Source of the DNA: Cerrena zonata
Lineage: Eukaryota > Basidiomycota > Agaricomycetes > Polyporales > Cerrenaceae
Assembly: GCA_038087015.1 (NCBI GenBank)
Contig: JASBNA010000029.1
Location: 1-64,000, forward strand
DNA length: 64,000 bases
Direction: 5' to 3'
In this document: positions 48,314 through 58,851 of the stretch, piece after piece
Layout: each line of letters starts with the position of its first letter
How positions within the stretch are numbered: the first letter of the stretch is position 1
Made by a program: the position numbers and the translations under genes
The notes under the pieces: model-generated
What the model was told of the DNA's origin: nothing
What the model saw: only the letters and a program-made list of their open reading frames with translations
Databases searched by the model: none

Positions 48314-48701
48314 GCTTGGAGAAATTATTCCAATGGTTGATACTATCCCATATAAATAAGCCAGCGTAGCATTTCCCGGTACCGGAGAACGCCCTTCGTA
48401 AGATACTCTTCGGTCAGCATTTGATAGGAGATAAAGAGCAGTAGGTAGTCCGAGTCAGCATCGACTCGGATACATCAGAGACCTATGCCGTTTATTGCTG
48501 AATAAGATTTGCAAACGTTAGTATACAAATGTCTTGAACGGTCAGTCGGCGAAAGAACGTCAATCTCACAAAGAGTGTCTTTCTAAGCTATGGTTGTATT
48601 GCGCATATCTGAATGAGGACTGTGTGTGCAGCTAGGTCCGGTCACCCTCGCAGTGTGTAAGCCCATGTAGTGGTACGTGGTTAGTGCTGAACGGGACTAA
48701 A
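48314..48701. other. Intergenic, GST upstream region
   Basis: Upstream region of the GST gene as far as the left inverted repeat of the 1.4-kb element. No gene is seen. Confidence 0.5.
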
Positions 48702-50119
48702 TATGGGCTATATAGTGTCCCAAAATTATTTTCCGCGGTAAGTACCAGAGTTGAGTGATTTCGCGGTAAGTTGAGTGTTCCAGAACGTCGGATCGGTGGG
48801 GAGATCGGGCTAATAGCCCGGGCTATTGGCCCATTGGCCCTCTTTGCCCCCCGACGCCCCCGTTAATGGGGATGGTCAATGGGGTTTATTCCATGTGGAG
48901 TTGCCCGTTATGGTCCACCCTATCATGCTGGGGCTCACGACCGTACTCAACTTGTTTGCAATATGAAGACTGGTGATTGTTTTCTAAGACATGATAATGA
49001 TAGCTTGTGTCTACTCGGTGTATAGAATCTAGGATGTCCTACTGGTGTAACACCAGTTTTTGGGTAATCAGTTGAATAAACATGTATGACTATAGCGGGG
49101 TTATTGTCAGCACCTACCATATTTGGTACTTATTTCGACGTTTTATTGTTCTAAGTACTTATGAATAACAGTTGTCTTATTTTTTTTTTACTCTAGAGTA
49201 TTTTATTGCTGAGCTTAGTACTGTACTCTTGATGCATACACGATGATGTTGTATAGACTCGGGTCACGCAGGGGGATTTTTGTTAGTCTCAACATATTAA
49301 CCTTGGTATCATTTAGTCTATAGAATCCTGCTACCTTTCAAAAACTCATTATATCGTTGACACTGATTACTAGCTAGCGCCAACATATCGTGAGTATCCC
49401 ACGGTGTAGATGACCGTAATGGCCCTGGCATAAATGCGTTGACCACCCCTGACTCGGGGGCACAGAGGGCCAATGGGCCAATTGGCCTGGGCTAATTAGC
49501 CCTCTCTCCCCGTCGATCAGACGTTCTCGAGTGTTCAGGGCACTTTCCGCGCGCGAGGTGTCCAAAAATTTCCGCGCTCTGTTGGAGACAATCGTTGCGC
49601 GCGGCAATATTTCTGGTGACATTTCTGTCAAATGGGTTGATGGAGGCTATCCGAACGTTGTATCAACCCAGTCTTTTCTAGTAAAGTCTGATGTTACTGG
49701 CGGTCTTAGAAATATGAAGCAAAGGGTTTGCTTCCCTTACAAGATGTCATAATGATCCAGGGATAACATTATAATGATTATTATAACATTGGGAAGATAC
49801 CAGTACTATAGTATCACAAGAGGCATGACAATCCCGGGGATCCCTTATTATTCTTACACGAATTTGTAGTCTCTTACTAGCTCAACCCATTAGCTCTGAA
49901 TGTCTTAGAAGCAATAAGAAATGAGATAGAGTCTCAAGAAGTCCAACTTAACATGTCGGACATGAGACATAGAGAGTTGAGTTACGGAACTCTGACCCAC
50001 CGTGCAACCAGCCTCAAGTTAGTGTCGAGGTTCTGCGACTTAGCGCGGAATCACCTACCGCGCGCGAGCTCAATACATACCGCGGAAGGCCATAATTTTG
50101 GGACACTATATTACCCATA
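48702..50119. mobile_element. 1.4-kb inverted-repeat element with nested palindrome
   Basis: Both ends share TATAGTGTCCCAAAATTAT (48711–48729 and, reversed, 50091–50109) plus adjoining TATGGG outside and CCGCGGTA inside. Within it a second inverted pair of about 60 bp (48797–48854 and 49452–49512) contains GGCCCATTGGCCCTCT. A third terminus-like word, GTGTCCAAAAATTTCCGCGC, occurs at about 49559 in direct orientation to the left end, so one element may be nested in another. No transposase frame is present, although a 73-codon frame at 49531–49752 lies inside. The element family is not identified. Confidence 0.6.
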
Positions 50120-50880
50120 ACTAAACAAGTACTGCCACTACTAGCAGGAGGCTCCAGCGCTACAGCATTTACTTTCGTCTGCCATGTCGAAAATTGAACT
50201 CTATCTGTACAAACTCTTTTCACCACGTCCCACATCTTCGTTAATGGTCTTAGTTCCTGGTGTCGCCATTGATATCCCGAAGAACTGCGCAGACAAACTC
50301 TATGATCTTCCTCTTACATGATTATGATTGTTGAACGTTGAACGTTGAACTTTCGTTGACAGGTCGACATGGAAGTCGATGTTGCTTGTTGCGCTACATA
50401 GAACCGTCGATTTCTGGGGAGTGCAGGTGATATTTGACTCGTCGAACGTGAGTTGGTGAGTACTAGTGCAAGTGTCTTGTCGGATGTCCAGGACGGCTTC
50501 TGCGGTGGACGGTCCTTGGATTGTATAGGTATCTGTCCCATCCGGGTGTGTAAAACACATGCTGTTTTTAATGTGACAGTATCTACAACACACGCTACGT
50601 GCTTTCCTCGTACATGCCCTTGGCCCTGAGATACAATCCCCAGGAGCTAACAATATAACTATAGGGCAGTTCACATAGATCTCAATCGTGCCCTGCACTT
50701 ATTAGATGATACAGAGATCGTGTAGGGTTCCGCGTCCAGGCGTCTCGCTTGGACAGAATTTGGGCCACATTGGGATCTCGATCCCTGTTCATCACTCTAT
50801 GCTTGCTCGATGCTGAATTTCTGATTATCTAACAATCGTAACATGACCGCTTCGTGTTGCTAACTGCCATCGTCTAGGAA
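50120..50880. repeat. Duplicated accessory block, copy 1
   Basis: This segment resembles 54530–55300 in the same order: a GGAGGCT-C promoter-like start, a TTGAACTCTATCT-like block, TTGTTGACAGGTCGA-like words, GTTCACATA-ATCTCAAT and GGGTTCCGCG-CAGGCGTC-CGCT. Sequence identity is moderate and there is no common long frame, so it is probably a decayed or non-coding duplicate. Confidence 0.5.
50300..50698 (-). CDS. Possible Cys-rich 132-residue protein
   Basis: An open frame begins MQGTIEIYVNCPIVILLAPG and holds ten cysteines in its first 110 residues. It lies inside duplicated block 1; the matching positions near 54780–55090 are not open, which argues against strong selection on the protein. 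There is no recognised domain. It may be a chance frame. Confidence 0.22.
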   Translation of the reverse strand: MQGTIEIYVNCPIVILLAPGDCISGPRACTRKARSVCCRYCHIKNSMCFTHPDGTDTYTIQGPSTAEAVLDIRQDTCTSTHQLTFDESNITCTPQKSTVLCSATSNIDFHVDLSTKVQRSTFNNHNHVRGRS

Positions 50881-51568
50881 TCCACGACCATGCTTCAAGG
50901 AGCAACATTGACATCGCAACAACCATCGTATTGGGAGAAGGAACCCTTGGTCCTTCCATGCCTCGGTACAAGTAGACTCCACCGATCTCGATTTTGAGGC
51001 CGCTTTTTGGCTCTCAAGTCACCAAAAACACATTGCGGATATATTACGCGGGCCGTAAACCATCCCTCCACGGTGAACTTGGTTTTTCTTCGAGTTTATA
51101 ACATGGATTATTCACCTCTGTAATAGAGGGCACTGTTACTATTGTACAATTGGTACGCTTTGCTTTTCGTTATCGTTAGGATCAAACTCCAGTCCTGGTA
51201 AGCCACCTGACATTACAATTTACTGGTGTAATTTGTTGAAGATGCTCGAAAAATCTCCCCTTGGCAACGACAAGTAGGGAGGCATCCTGTGGTACCATAT
51301 TGTAATAGCTTCTCTCAGTCTATGGAAATTTATAAACTATTTCCCAAAATTATCACATTATACGGTCTACTGCTATGCTACTCGTCAGCACGAAGTAACC
51401 TAGGGTGTCGTTGCACTACAGGTGAATCAACCAAGGAGTCATCAGTATAGAGGTAGAATCTATGTTGATGTGCCCGTGACAATAAAAGCACCCATTTATC
51501 GAGTGTCAACAGAGTTGGAAAAAAATATATAAGCCAGACATAATAAGGCACGCAATCTACTCCGCTAG
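50881..51568. other. Intergenic
   Basis: A/T-rich sequence between duplicated block 1 and kinase K1. The last part resembles the DNA downstream of K2 (around 55400–55626), including an AAAAACAT-CATTTAT-GAGT-TCAACAG segment. No gene is seen. Confidence 0.45.
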
Positions 51569-52381
51569 TCAGAAAGGAGTTGCAGCTCGGATCTTTGCAA
51601 ACAACGCGCTCGCCGCACGAGTTTCGTCAGATACCTGAAGACGACTCCATGCCTGCATATACGGCTCCTTGTTATGGAGGTGCATCGATCGCAGGAGCTG
51701 CCATTGGTACTCCATCGGAAACCATCCAGCATTCTCCCAGTCCACGAGCCCACAGACACGGCCATCGTCCGAGATCAGCGTGTTTTGCAGCATCGGATCG
51801 GTGTGAGTGAATACGATACGATCTGCGGGGAACGTGTGTTCTGCCTCCGGATAGTCATGAACAAGGGATTTCCCATTCGCGTAACCAACAGTCAGGGCGT
51901 AGTAATCGAGGACAGTATATGGACCCAGCAACGAAGCACCATAATTGTAATCAGTAAGTACGCCGTGGCCGCTTGCACTGATCATGACCTTGCCGCGTAT
52001 GTGTGGTGGCTGCTCCAGAGCCCACACACGTCGAAGGATGGCCTCCACCTGCTCAGCGATCGAGTTGAAGAACTCGGCAGTGAAAGGAAGCCGTCCTGCT
52101 CTCCCAGCCTCAGCGATGCTTTGGCCAGGAAGTTTAGACATTAAGGTGTATGTGTTGCCATCGAGAGCGATGGCGTCATACAACTTCGGAATAGGGATAC
52201 GGTTCTTGCCCCGAAACTGTGAGTTGAGATATCGAAGGGCATCGGCTTCGGTGCTCACGTAGCCTTCGCTTTTTTTGAGAATGAAGGGCAGCCCGAAGCG
52301 GAATACACGAACAAAGTCGTTAACAGGTTGCGATAGGATGTGGTAAATCCAGACACGGAGGCGAAGGAACCACTGAGGCAT
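51569..52381 (-). CDS. APH-fold phosphotransferase-like protein K1
   Basis: A single uninterrupted exon of 270 residues starts MPQWFLRLRVWIYHILSQPV. The protein-kinase-like (aminoglycoside phosphotransferase, APH) fold is shown by the catalytic-loop motif H-x-D-x(4)-N (HTDPMLQN, residues 193–200) and the metal-binding DWE (GLVDWENAGWFP, about 212–222). Upstream are the likely nucleotide-lobe segments FVLKKSEGYVSTEADALRYL and YTLMSKLPGQSI. Members phosphorylate small molecules or proteins and are abundant in filamentous fungi; the substrate here is unknown. K2 and K3 have exactly the same length. The intron-free structure contrasts with its neighbours. Confidence 0.82.
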   Translation of the reverse strand: MPQWFLRLRVWIYHILSQPVNDFVRVFRFGLPFILKKSEGYVSTEADALRYLNSQFRGKNRIPIPKLYDAIALDGNTYTLMSKLPGQSIAEAGRAGRLPFTAEFFNSIAEQVEAILRRVWALEQPPHIRGKVMISASGHGVLTDYNYGASLLGPYTVLDYYALTVGYANGKSLVHDYPEAEHTFPADRIVFTHTDPMLQNTLISDDGRVCGLVDWENAGWFPMEYQWQLLRSMHLHNKEPYMQAWSRLQVSDETRAASALFAKIRAATPF

Positions 52382-53271
52382 GTCGGCGATGGTGGCGATG
52401 GATGTCAGAGGTAGGGAAGAGCTAGCACTGGTTCCTTGGTCGCCACTTGGTCTGAGTAAGTAAATGAGCGAGTGTACAGTATTGTTTGCGCCAGCAGATG
52501 TGACTGTACTACGTGTGGCGGTTCTATATATAATATATCTTTTATTACCTAAGGATATCCCTTTTTGCTGATTTTAAACGCTTCAATTCTCTCGATATAC
52601 TTTGACTCTAGACTGCCGCTACCCACCATCTTAATCACCTAGCTAGCAATTTACACTACTTGTGGAGAATCACAGCCCACTACGGTCGGACCATCTTCCA
52701 GTTTATCTGGAATTCCTTGGGCTTGCTTGTGGCTTCGCGTTCAAATCGCCAGTCTCCGAGCAAAAACCATACGAAATTCGAGTGAGTAGGTAGCATACTT
52801 GGCTTGCATGCCATCAAAGCAACTGATAACCTATGTCGTATTGAGTCAGCCAGTATTCTTCATGGTAGCTCGAGTCGAGCCCCAACTTATACATAGGCAT
52901 TCACTCTCAATTAGATGGTAGGTCTATTCTACTAACCTCTGATGGCGTGCTGACATTGATCATGATGTATTATGTCCAGACCCGCGCTCAACATACTGAA
53001 GGCATCTTCGACACCAGTGCTGCTATATAATAGCATATGTTAAGATTAGATCCGTAGAGGCCAAAGATCACAGTCTCGGCTCTCTCTAACTTCTCATGGT
53101 CAGTGACTTGGGGCCGGATCATTATTAACTCGACACTACTAATGGAGGAGCGAGCAATACAGATCAAAGCTAATTCAGAGTTAACAAAATTGAAATATGT
53201 AGTGTTTTTGTTGAAACTATTCATAAATGGTGGGGTACGCAAGGCGAGTGAATAATAAGCCTGTCATTCTA
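52382..53271. other. Intergenic, K1 upstream region
   Basis: The first 110 bp resemble the upstream region of K2. The rest holds short frames without signatures and no supported gene. Confidence 0.45.
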
Positions 53272-53871
53272 CTAGACATCCCTGATCGTTGGCCTGAACT
53301 GGTTCACGTCTGAGTCCGTAACCCAACCCGCTTTTATACTAATGTAACGGTTTGTGGCGCTCTTGCTCTCCGTAGTGACTATGGTCTCCAGGTTATCCGG
53401 GGCCGCGGTCATCCAACCATTGGCGACAAAGGTGGCGACGGCCTCGAGGGTCCAAGTCCTGCAGCTACGCATGGGGGACATAGCCCTCAGCGTGGGACCG
53501 GGCTTGCCCTCGTGCTCCTTCCAGAGCTCACGGAGCGTTTCGACAAGAGTCTCGAGTCCAGGGCTGCTCCAGCCTGAGAGACGGATAAAGGAGACGTAGA
53601 CGCTACGTTTCGTGCGAGTGACGATCTCGGGAATGGGTCTGCACCCAAAGTACTCCCCAACTACTCCCCCGATGTCACCGACGTTCCAATGAAGTTGGGT
53701 GACCTTCCCTGTAGCATCTGTATAGAAGAACGACCAGTGCCAGGCTTTGCGCTGGAAGGTCACAAAGTCAATCCTATTGGGGGCAAGGTTTAGGATCGTC
53801 TGAGTGGCAATGTAGAGGGAGTTGGGCTGGAGTGCAACACGGAACGAGTTGTTTGCCGGGGCTTGAGCCAT
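53272..53871 (-). CDS. Hypothetical protein with HWSFF and CRTW motifs
   Basis: An intronless frame of 199 residues. The start MAQAPANNSFRVALQPNSLY at 53871 was preferred over an upstream ATG at 54018, because the extra part looks like leader sequence. Conserved-looking segments are FQRKAWHWSFFYTDATGKVT, LHWNVGDIGG, SVYVSFIRLSGW and SCRTWTLEAVATFVANGWM. The combination of an HWS motif near the N-terminus and a CRxW motif in the C-terminal half recalls a group of fungal uncharacterised proteins (DUF7770-like), but I am not sure of that match. No signal peptide or membrane helix is seen. It lies between kinase copies in the duplicated accessory block. Confidence 0.6.
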   Translation of the reverse strand: MAQAPANNSFRVALQPNSLYIATQTILNLAPNRIDFVTFQRKAWHWSFFYTDATGKVTQLHWNVGDIGGVVGEYFGCRPIPEIVTRTKRSVYVSFIRLSGWSSPGLETLVETLRELWKEHEGKPGPTLRAMSPMRSCRTWTLEAVATFVANGWMTAAPDNLETIVTTESKSATNRYISIKAGWVTDSDVNQFRPTIRDV

Positions 53872-54029
53872 GCTGGATGAGAATTGACGAGGATGGGTGG
53901 ATGATAGCAGTGGTGGAGTGAGGATGTCTGCTTTTATGCTGAAAGTTGTGGAAATCTGACCATATTTATACTGTTCAGAATTCTCAAAAACAAATGCAAG
54001 TCTCAATGACATTGTCATGACCCTACCTT

Positions 54030-54480
54030 TCTTACTGAGAACCTACACAAGCGCATGCGGCCCGTTGATGACACGACCCTAGGACAGTTCAGATGGATCT
54101 CAATGGCGACCTACACTTTGTTGGATGGCGATACAGATACCGATCCCAGAGAAAACAAATACCGTTCTCTCATTCTGGATATGGCTATGCTGGAAGTAGT
54201 ATGTATTCCTTATTATGGAAATTCTGTTTATCTTTCTGAGTCACTGTTATTATTCACGTTGTTCTATCCTAGGATTGTGCGGGGTTCAGCACCCAGCGTC
54301 CTGCTTGGAATCTGAGCCACATCGTAATTTCTTATCCCCGCTCGGCACTCTATGTTTGCTCAATACCACCGTACTTCTATTACCGTTCAAGGGGTCACAC
54401 GTTCGAACATGCCCTCAGGCCTCAGGCTTGCCACATTTTGGCACTTGTCCTTAGTCAGTGTCACTCTCTTCGAGCCTCCA
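54030..54480. repeat. Duplicated accessory segment, third partial copy
   Basis: It resembles parts of 50660–50830 and 55050–55200: ACAGTTCA-ATG-ATCTCAAT, GGGATT-like GATACAGA, then GGTTC-GC-CC-GCGTC-TGCT and CTATGTTTGCT. Insertions separate the matching words. No frame is shared, so it is probably a non-coding relic. Confidence 0.42.
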
Positions 54481-54529
54481 GCGACGATATATCCGGACAT
54501 ACACTAAGGGGAGTATTGCGTCAGTAGTA

Positions 54530-55340
54530 CCTTAACCTAAGTAACAGATCAGTGAACCCAACAGGAGGCTTCGGCGTGTACCCGCGTTTACTCTCGCTTA
54601 CAATATTGAATATCGAACTCTATCTTCGCAGGCTCTTCTCTCTCTTACTACGCATTGCATCTTCGTCAATAATCTTGATTCTTCGGGTCGCTATATGAGT
54701 ACCTAGCCAAACTCTACTCATACGGTTGTATCATGATCGTTGCTGAACATTTGTTGACAGGTCGATATACTTTTCAATACAAAACTGCTGACAAGTTTGT
54801 GCCAGTGGAGTGGAGGCAATGTTTAATACGCTCCGTAATGACTTGGTGAGTACCAGTGCCAGCATATCGTCTTCCGACCTCATTGTCGCCCTCATTGGTT
54901 TGTCCTTTCACATGTGAAAGGGCGTACATTTGGTCCTTTAATAGATAACATGACGGTATCTATCTGAACACGTACTGCATGCGTTCCTCATATACATCCC
55001 TGACCATGATAAACAAACACTAGGAACACACCGTCAAGAATATAACTGTATAATAGTTCACATAAGTTTCAATAGAGGTCTGCACATTCTAGAATGGTGA
55101 TACAGGGATTGTGCAGGGTTCCGCGATCAGGCGTCCCGCTCGGAATACAGTACAGTGGGCCACACTGAAATCTTCGTTACTGCCCATCAATCTACGTTTG
55201 CTTGATATAGGTATGTTTTACAATTCTTCTGATTATCTGACAATCGCCGCTCCGTATAAGTAGCTGACATCGCCTAGAAACCCACGACCATGCTTCTCCT
55301 GGGAGCATCGTCAACATCACCTCAGTTATCGGGAAAAGGG
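54530..55340. repeat. Duplicated accessory block, copy 2
   Basis: Partner of 50120–50880 with the same order of matching words. Its first 100 bp also resemble the sequence before pseudogene H2 (56640–56730; ACCTTA-CC-A-GTAAC followed by TTTACTCT-GCTTAC). No open frame corresponds to the one at 50300–50698. Confidence 0.5.
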
Positions 55341-55626
55341 CTTCCTGGACCCTTGATTCTGAACATCACATGGCTAGTCCTTCATCCGGAAGCCGTAACG
55401 AGCGATTAATCTGTCTGTTCGTAGTTCCAACTGCAGGATGCGTGGATTCATCTGATCGTTGTGGACTAGTTGGTAATTCTATTGTTATGCTACTTGTCTG
55501 GAGGAAGTATTGCAGTGGAGGTGTCACCAGTTTAGAATTTAATAGTAAAAACATCCATTTATTGAGTATCAACAGGGTTAAAAAAAACTTGATAGAATAC
55601 AAATGTAACGCAATCTACTCCACTAT

Positions 55627-56439
55627 TCAACGAGGAGTTGCAGCTCGGATCTTTGCAAACAACGTTCTCGCCGCACGAGTTTCGTCAGATACCTGCAAGC
55701 GACCCCATGCCTGTCTATACGGCAGCTTGGTATGGCCATGCATCGCTCGCAGAAGCTGCCATTGATACACCATGGGAAACCACCCAGCATTCTCCCAGTC
55801 CACAAGCCCACAGACACAGCCATCGTCCGAGATCAGCGTATTTTGCAGGTGAGGGTCGGTGTGGGTGAATACAATGCGATCCGCAGGGAACGTATGTTCT
55901 GCTTCAGGGTAGTCACGAACAAGGGATTCCCCATTCGCATAGCCAACAGCCAGGGCGTAGTAATCGAGGACAGTACAAGGGCCCAGCAAACCATGGCGGA
56001 AATTGTAATCAGTAAGTACGCCATGGCCGCTTGCACTGACCATGACCTGACCACGTATGTGTGGTGGCTGCTCCAGAGCCCAGACACGTCTGAGGATGGC
56101 TTCCACCTGCTCAGCAATCGAGTCGAAGAACTCGGTGGTGAAAGGAAGCCGTCCTGCCTGCCCGGCATCAGCGATGCTTTGGCCAGGAAGTTTAGACATT
56201 AAGGTGTACGTGACACCGTCGATAGCGATGACGTCGTACAACTTCGGAATGGGAAGACGGTCCTTGCCCCGAAACTGTGAGTTGAGGAATCGAAGGGCAT
56301 CGGCTTCAGTGCTCACGTAGCCTTCGCTTTTTTTGAGAACGAAGGGCAGCCCGAAGCGGAATATACGAACAAAGCTATTAACGGGCTGTGATAGGATGTG
56401 GTAAATCCAGACACGCAGGCGAAGGAACCACTCGGGCAT
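55627..56439 (-). CDS. APH-fold phosphotransferase-like protein K2
   Basis: Intronless, 270 residues from MPEWFLRLRVWIYHILSQPV; an in-frame upstream ATG at 56517 would add 26 residues, but the shorter start matches K1 and K3. The catalytic motif is HTDPHLQN and the metal-binding motif GLVDWENAGWFP, both intact. Most residues are identical to K1 and K3 by eye. It is flanked on the downstream side by the same sequence as K1, showing that the gene was copied with its 3' flank. The substrate is unknown. Confidence 0.82.
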   Translation of the reverse strand: MPEWFLRLRVWIYHILSQPVNSFVRIFRFGLPFVLKKSEGYVSTEADALRFLNSQFRGKDRLPIPKLYDVIAIDGVTYTLMSKLPGQSIADAGQAGRLPFTTEFFDSIAEQVEAILRRVWALEQPPHIRGQVMVSASGHGVLTDYNFRHGLLGPCTVLDYYALAVGYANGESLVRDYPEAEHTFPADRIVFTHTDPHLQNTLISDDGCVCGLVDWENAGWFPMVYQWQLLRAMHGHTKLPYRQAWGRLQVSDETRAARTLFAKIRAATPR

Positions 56440-56518
56440 GTCGGTGGTAGCCACAGTTAGAGGTAGTGCTAGGGATGGGTTAATCCTGGCCGCCACTTGG
56501 TCTGAGTAGCAGATCATT

Positions 56519-56562
56519 TAGTCATTAGTCACTAGTCACTAGTCATTAATCATTAGTCACAC
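56519..56562. repeat. Short tandem repeat AGTCA(C/T)T
   Basis: Six adjacent 7-bp units of the type AGTCATT or AGTCACT lie just upstream of the longer K2 start codon. This is a simple microsatellite-like array, possibly in the K2 promoter. Confidence 0.7.
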
Positions 56563-56742
56563 TGGCAGTGGGCGTCCAATCCTATGTTTTTATTTGGTAG
56601 TAGAAAGTCTGCCTCCCAGTTGCATCGAATCATCCTACCCCGTAGCACCTTACCCTATGTAACCCATTGAATCCAGTTTCGGTGTACACACACCTTTACT
56701 CTTGCTTACCATGTCGTATATAAAACCGTTCACCGAACCACC

Positions 56743-58221
56743 ATGGTCCCGACACTCACCATCCCCCAACGTCTTCAACTTCTATCATGTCTTTGTTATG
56801 ATGGCTCTTTATTCCCGGCTCCGCCTCCTCTATTCACAGGCGTACCAACGGATCCTTTGGACCCCCTAATCCCCAAGTTACTCGATGCGCTCCTATTCTT
56901 TCTCCATACCGATGTAAAAAATCGCACAATCTCTGCCCTCAGTCTGACTGTCAGTAGCAAAGAGGCTATTGTTACCCTCGCCACCAATGCCAACGGACAA
57001 AGCAGCACCTCGTCGTCTCAAGCGATCCTAGAAACTATCTAGAAATACATGACCGCTCATATGGCCGCACACAGATTCCAATGCTCGTCCCAGCAAACAT
57101 ACAGACAACTCGTTACTTATCTCCTTCGTAAAAACTTTCCTCTAACAAACAATGTGGAAAATACAAACATTTCTTGGAAGCCTTTCGCCACCCAGACATA
57201 GTCTACCTCTGGAATCACAAAATAGAGAAATATCTTCAGACAGTCGATTTGATACACAACGCAATCGAGGCTTTCTGCTCTGCGCCCATTGACCAGGAGA
57301 GTCTTCTAAAAATTTTAGAGATGCTCCTTCTTCAGAAGGATCTTCAAGCTGACGGAAAGACAGGATTGCTTCAGGAAAAACAATTGAATTTCCTAGTCAC
57401 TCTCCAACAGCAAGCCGGCATCGATGGTGAGTGGATAACCCTTACGCTCTTCCCGGACTGCGCTTACACTCACTTCTATTGAATACAAAGAGTTTAACAT
57501 TGTCCGTTATGCGGAGCAACTTTGCACTCCCCTTACTCACATCTCCACCATCCTAAGGCTATGCGCCTATCCAAAGTACCTCGGGTTGCACCTCCGGACT
57601 CAGATTATTTCCAACCCGCTCCCCTCCGCAGACCCGCAGACCATTCCTGAACCTCGGTACGATGAAGAGGTTGTTTTCGATTTTATTCGCAGTGCCTCTC
57701 CTGAGAAGTTAATCCACCCACACTCTCCCGCCGTTTACGCAGAAGGTACTAGCTCACTCGTTAGGGAAGTGCTACAAAATCTACATGAAGGCAAACAACG
57801 CCCAATTTCTGGACCCCATTCTACATGCTTACTTATCCAGCACCACCTCAATAACCCCCACTCTCCCTCATATTTGTACATTGCCATTGCAAAACCATCC
57901 TGTTTTCGATGTGCAATCTATCTTGACGCATATAACTCATGTGCTCGACGGTTTGGGCACAAACTCCTTTCGACCAAAGCAAGAGATAGTCAAGTCTACC
58001 CTTGCCTTCTTCCACCTTCTAACAACCCGGAGGCCGATGCTTTCATTGTCGATCATATGAAGAATGTGATCAACCATACCATCGATAGACTCCTTCTCAG
58101 ACGCACATACGAGTTGACGCATCCCCCCTGGTTAGCAAGAAAGTGCACCTCGAACATTAGGATAGCGCGTGTGACAAAGTTTATTGGTTCTTCTATCAAG
58201 TCCAGCGGGAGATTGAGTTAA
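56743..58221 (+). pseudogene. Pseudogene H2 of an unknown duplicated gene
   Basis: Partner of H1. It keeps a longer first frame (MVPTLTIPQRLQLLSCLCYD through ISALSLTVSSKEAIVTLATN), then meets TAG near 57040 where H1 has TTG. The following KYMTAH segment, the FLEAFRHPDIVYLWNHKIEK segment and the C-terminal half are in different frames. A normal-looking intron could begin at GTGAGTGG (about 57426). Late in the sequence the more protein-like frame (NNAQFLDPILHAYLSSTTSI, then PKQEIVKSTLAFFHLL) lacks a clean join. The parent family is not recognised. It lies between kinases K2 and K3. Confidence 0.6.
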
Positions 58222-58440
58222 TTGGACTGGTCAGGGAATCGAATCGCACTGATAGATATACGAATAAAACTAATACAACTATTCGATGTTGCTTGTTGCG
58301 CTACACAAACCTCTAATAATAATACCTCGTACAACCAAAGAGTCTGCTCTATTGTGTATTTATCAGACTTTACGACATAAATACATCCTATACGACTCTC
58401 AAAAGATTTCCTTCAAGTTCTCGTTAACTCACCCTTCTAG

Positions 58441-58827
58441 CTCTTGCCAACACCTTGTTCGGAACGTAAGTTCACACCGTCAAAATACTTGTTCGACCCT
58501 TCACTCACTTCCCAACAACAGACTGAACGCCCGCCATCTTCTTCACACCAAAGTCGACGAATCAGTCACCATCGGAGGGACGTCATACAGGAGCGACGTG
58601 AATCCCCGACTCTCTGCTCGCGAACTACAAAAAGTCCAGGCGAACACTGTCACTCCGAATCGCCATGTTCATGTCCAGATCACGAAAGATACAAAAGTCA
58701 CCATGGATTCTGAAAAGGTATGTTACTTTTGATTTCTTGAGGTTGAGTCATTGATGATGGCTTGTGGTAGGCGAGCAGTAAGGATGGCTCGATGATGGTT
58801 TTTAAGCCATCTAATTCTGATGAGTAG
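58441..58827 (+). pseudogene. Truncated DUF6534 copy G (3' end only)
   Basis: The last exons of a DUF6534 gene are preserved with their splice sites. There is a 25-nt exon ALANTLFG (58441–58465), then LNARHLLHTKVDESVTIGGT (from 58522), then VHVQITKDTKVTMDSEK up to a GTATGT donor at 58718. The final exon is SSKDGSMMVFKPSNSDE with a stop at 58827. A possible remnant of the preceding exon (QPKSLLYCVFIRLYD) lies just before 58390. The rest of the gene is absent; the sequence upstream of about 58280 belongs to H2. It is therefore a remnant of a lost seventh gene. Confidence 0.7.
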
Positions 58828-58851
58828 TAAAAGTATTATTCATCTTCCTAC

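Noticed and set aside
51674..52144. Long plus-strand frames opposite each kinase (also at 55732 and 59218)
   Set aside because: They are antisense shadows of the kinase genes; the minus-strand frames carry the intact H-x-D-x(4)-N and DWE motifs.
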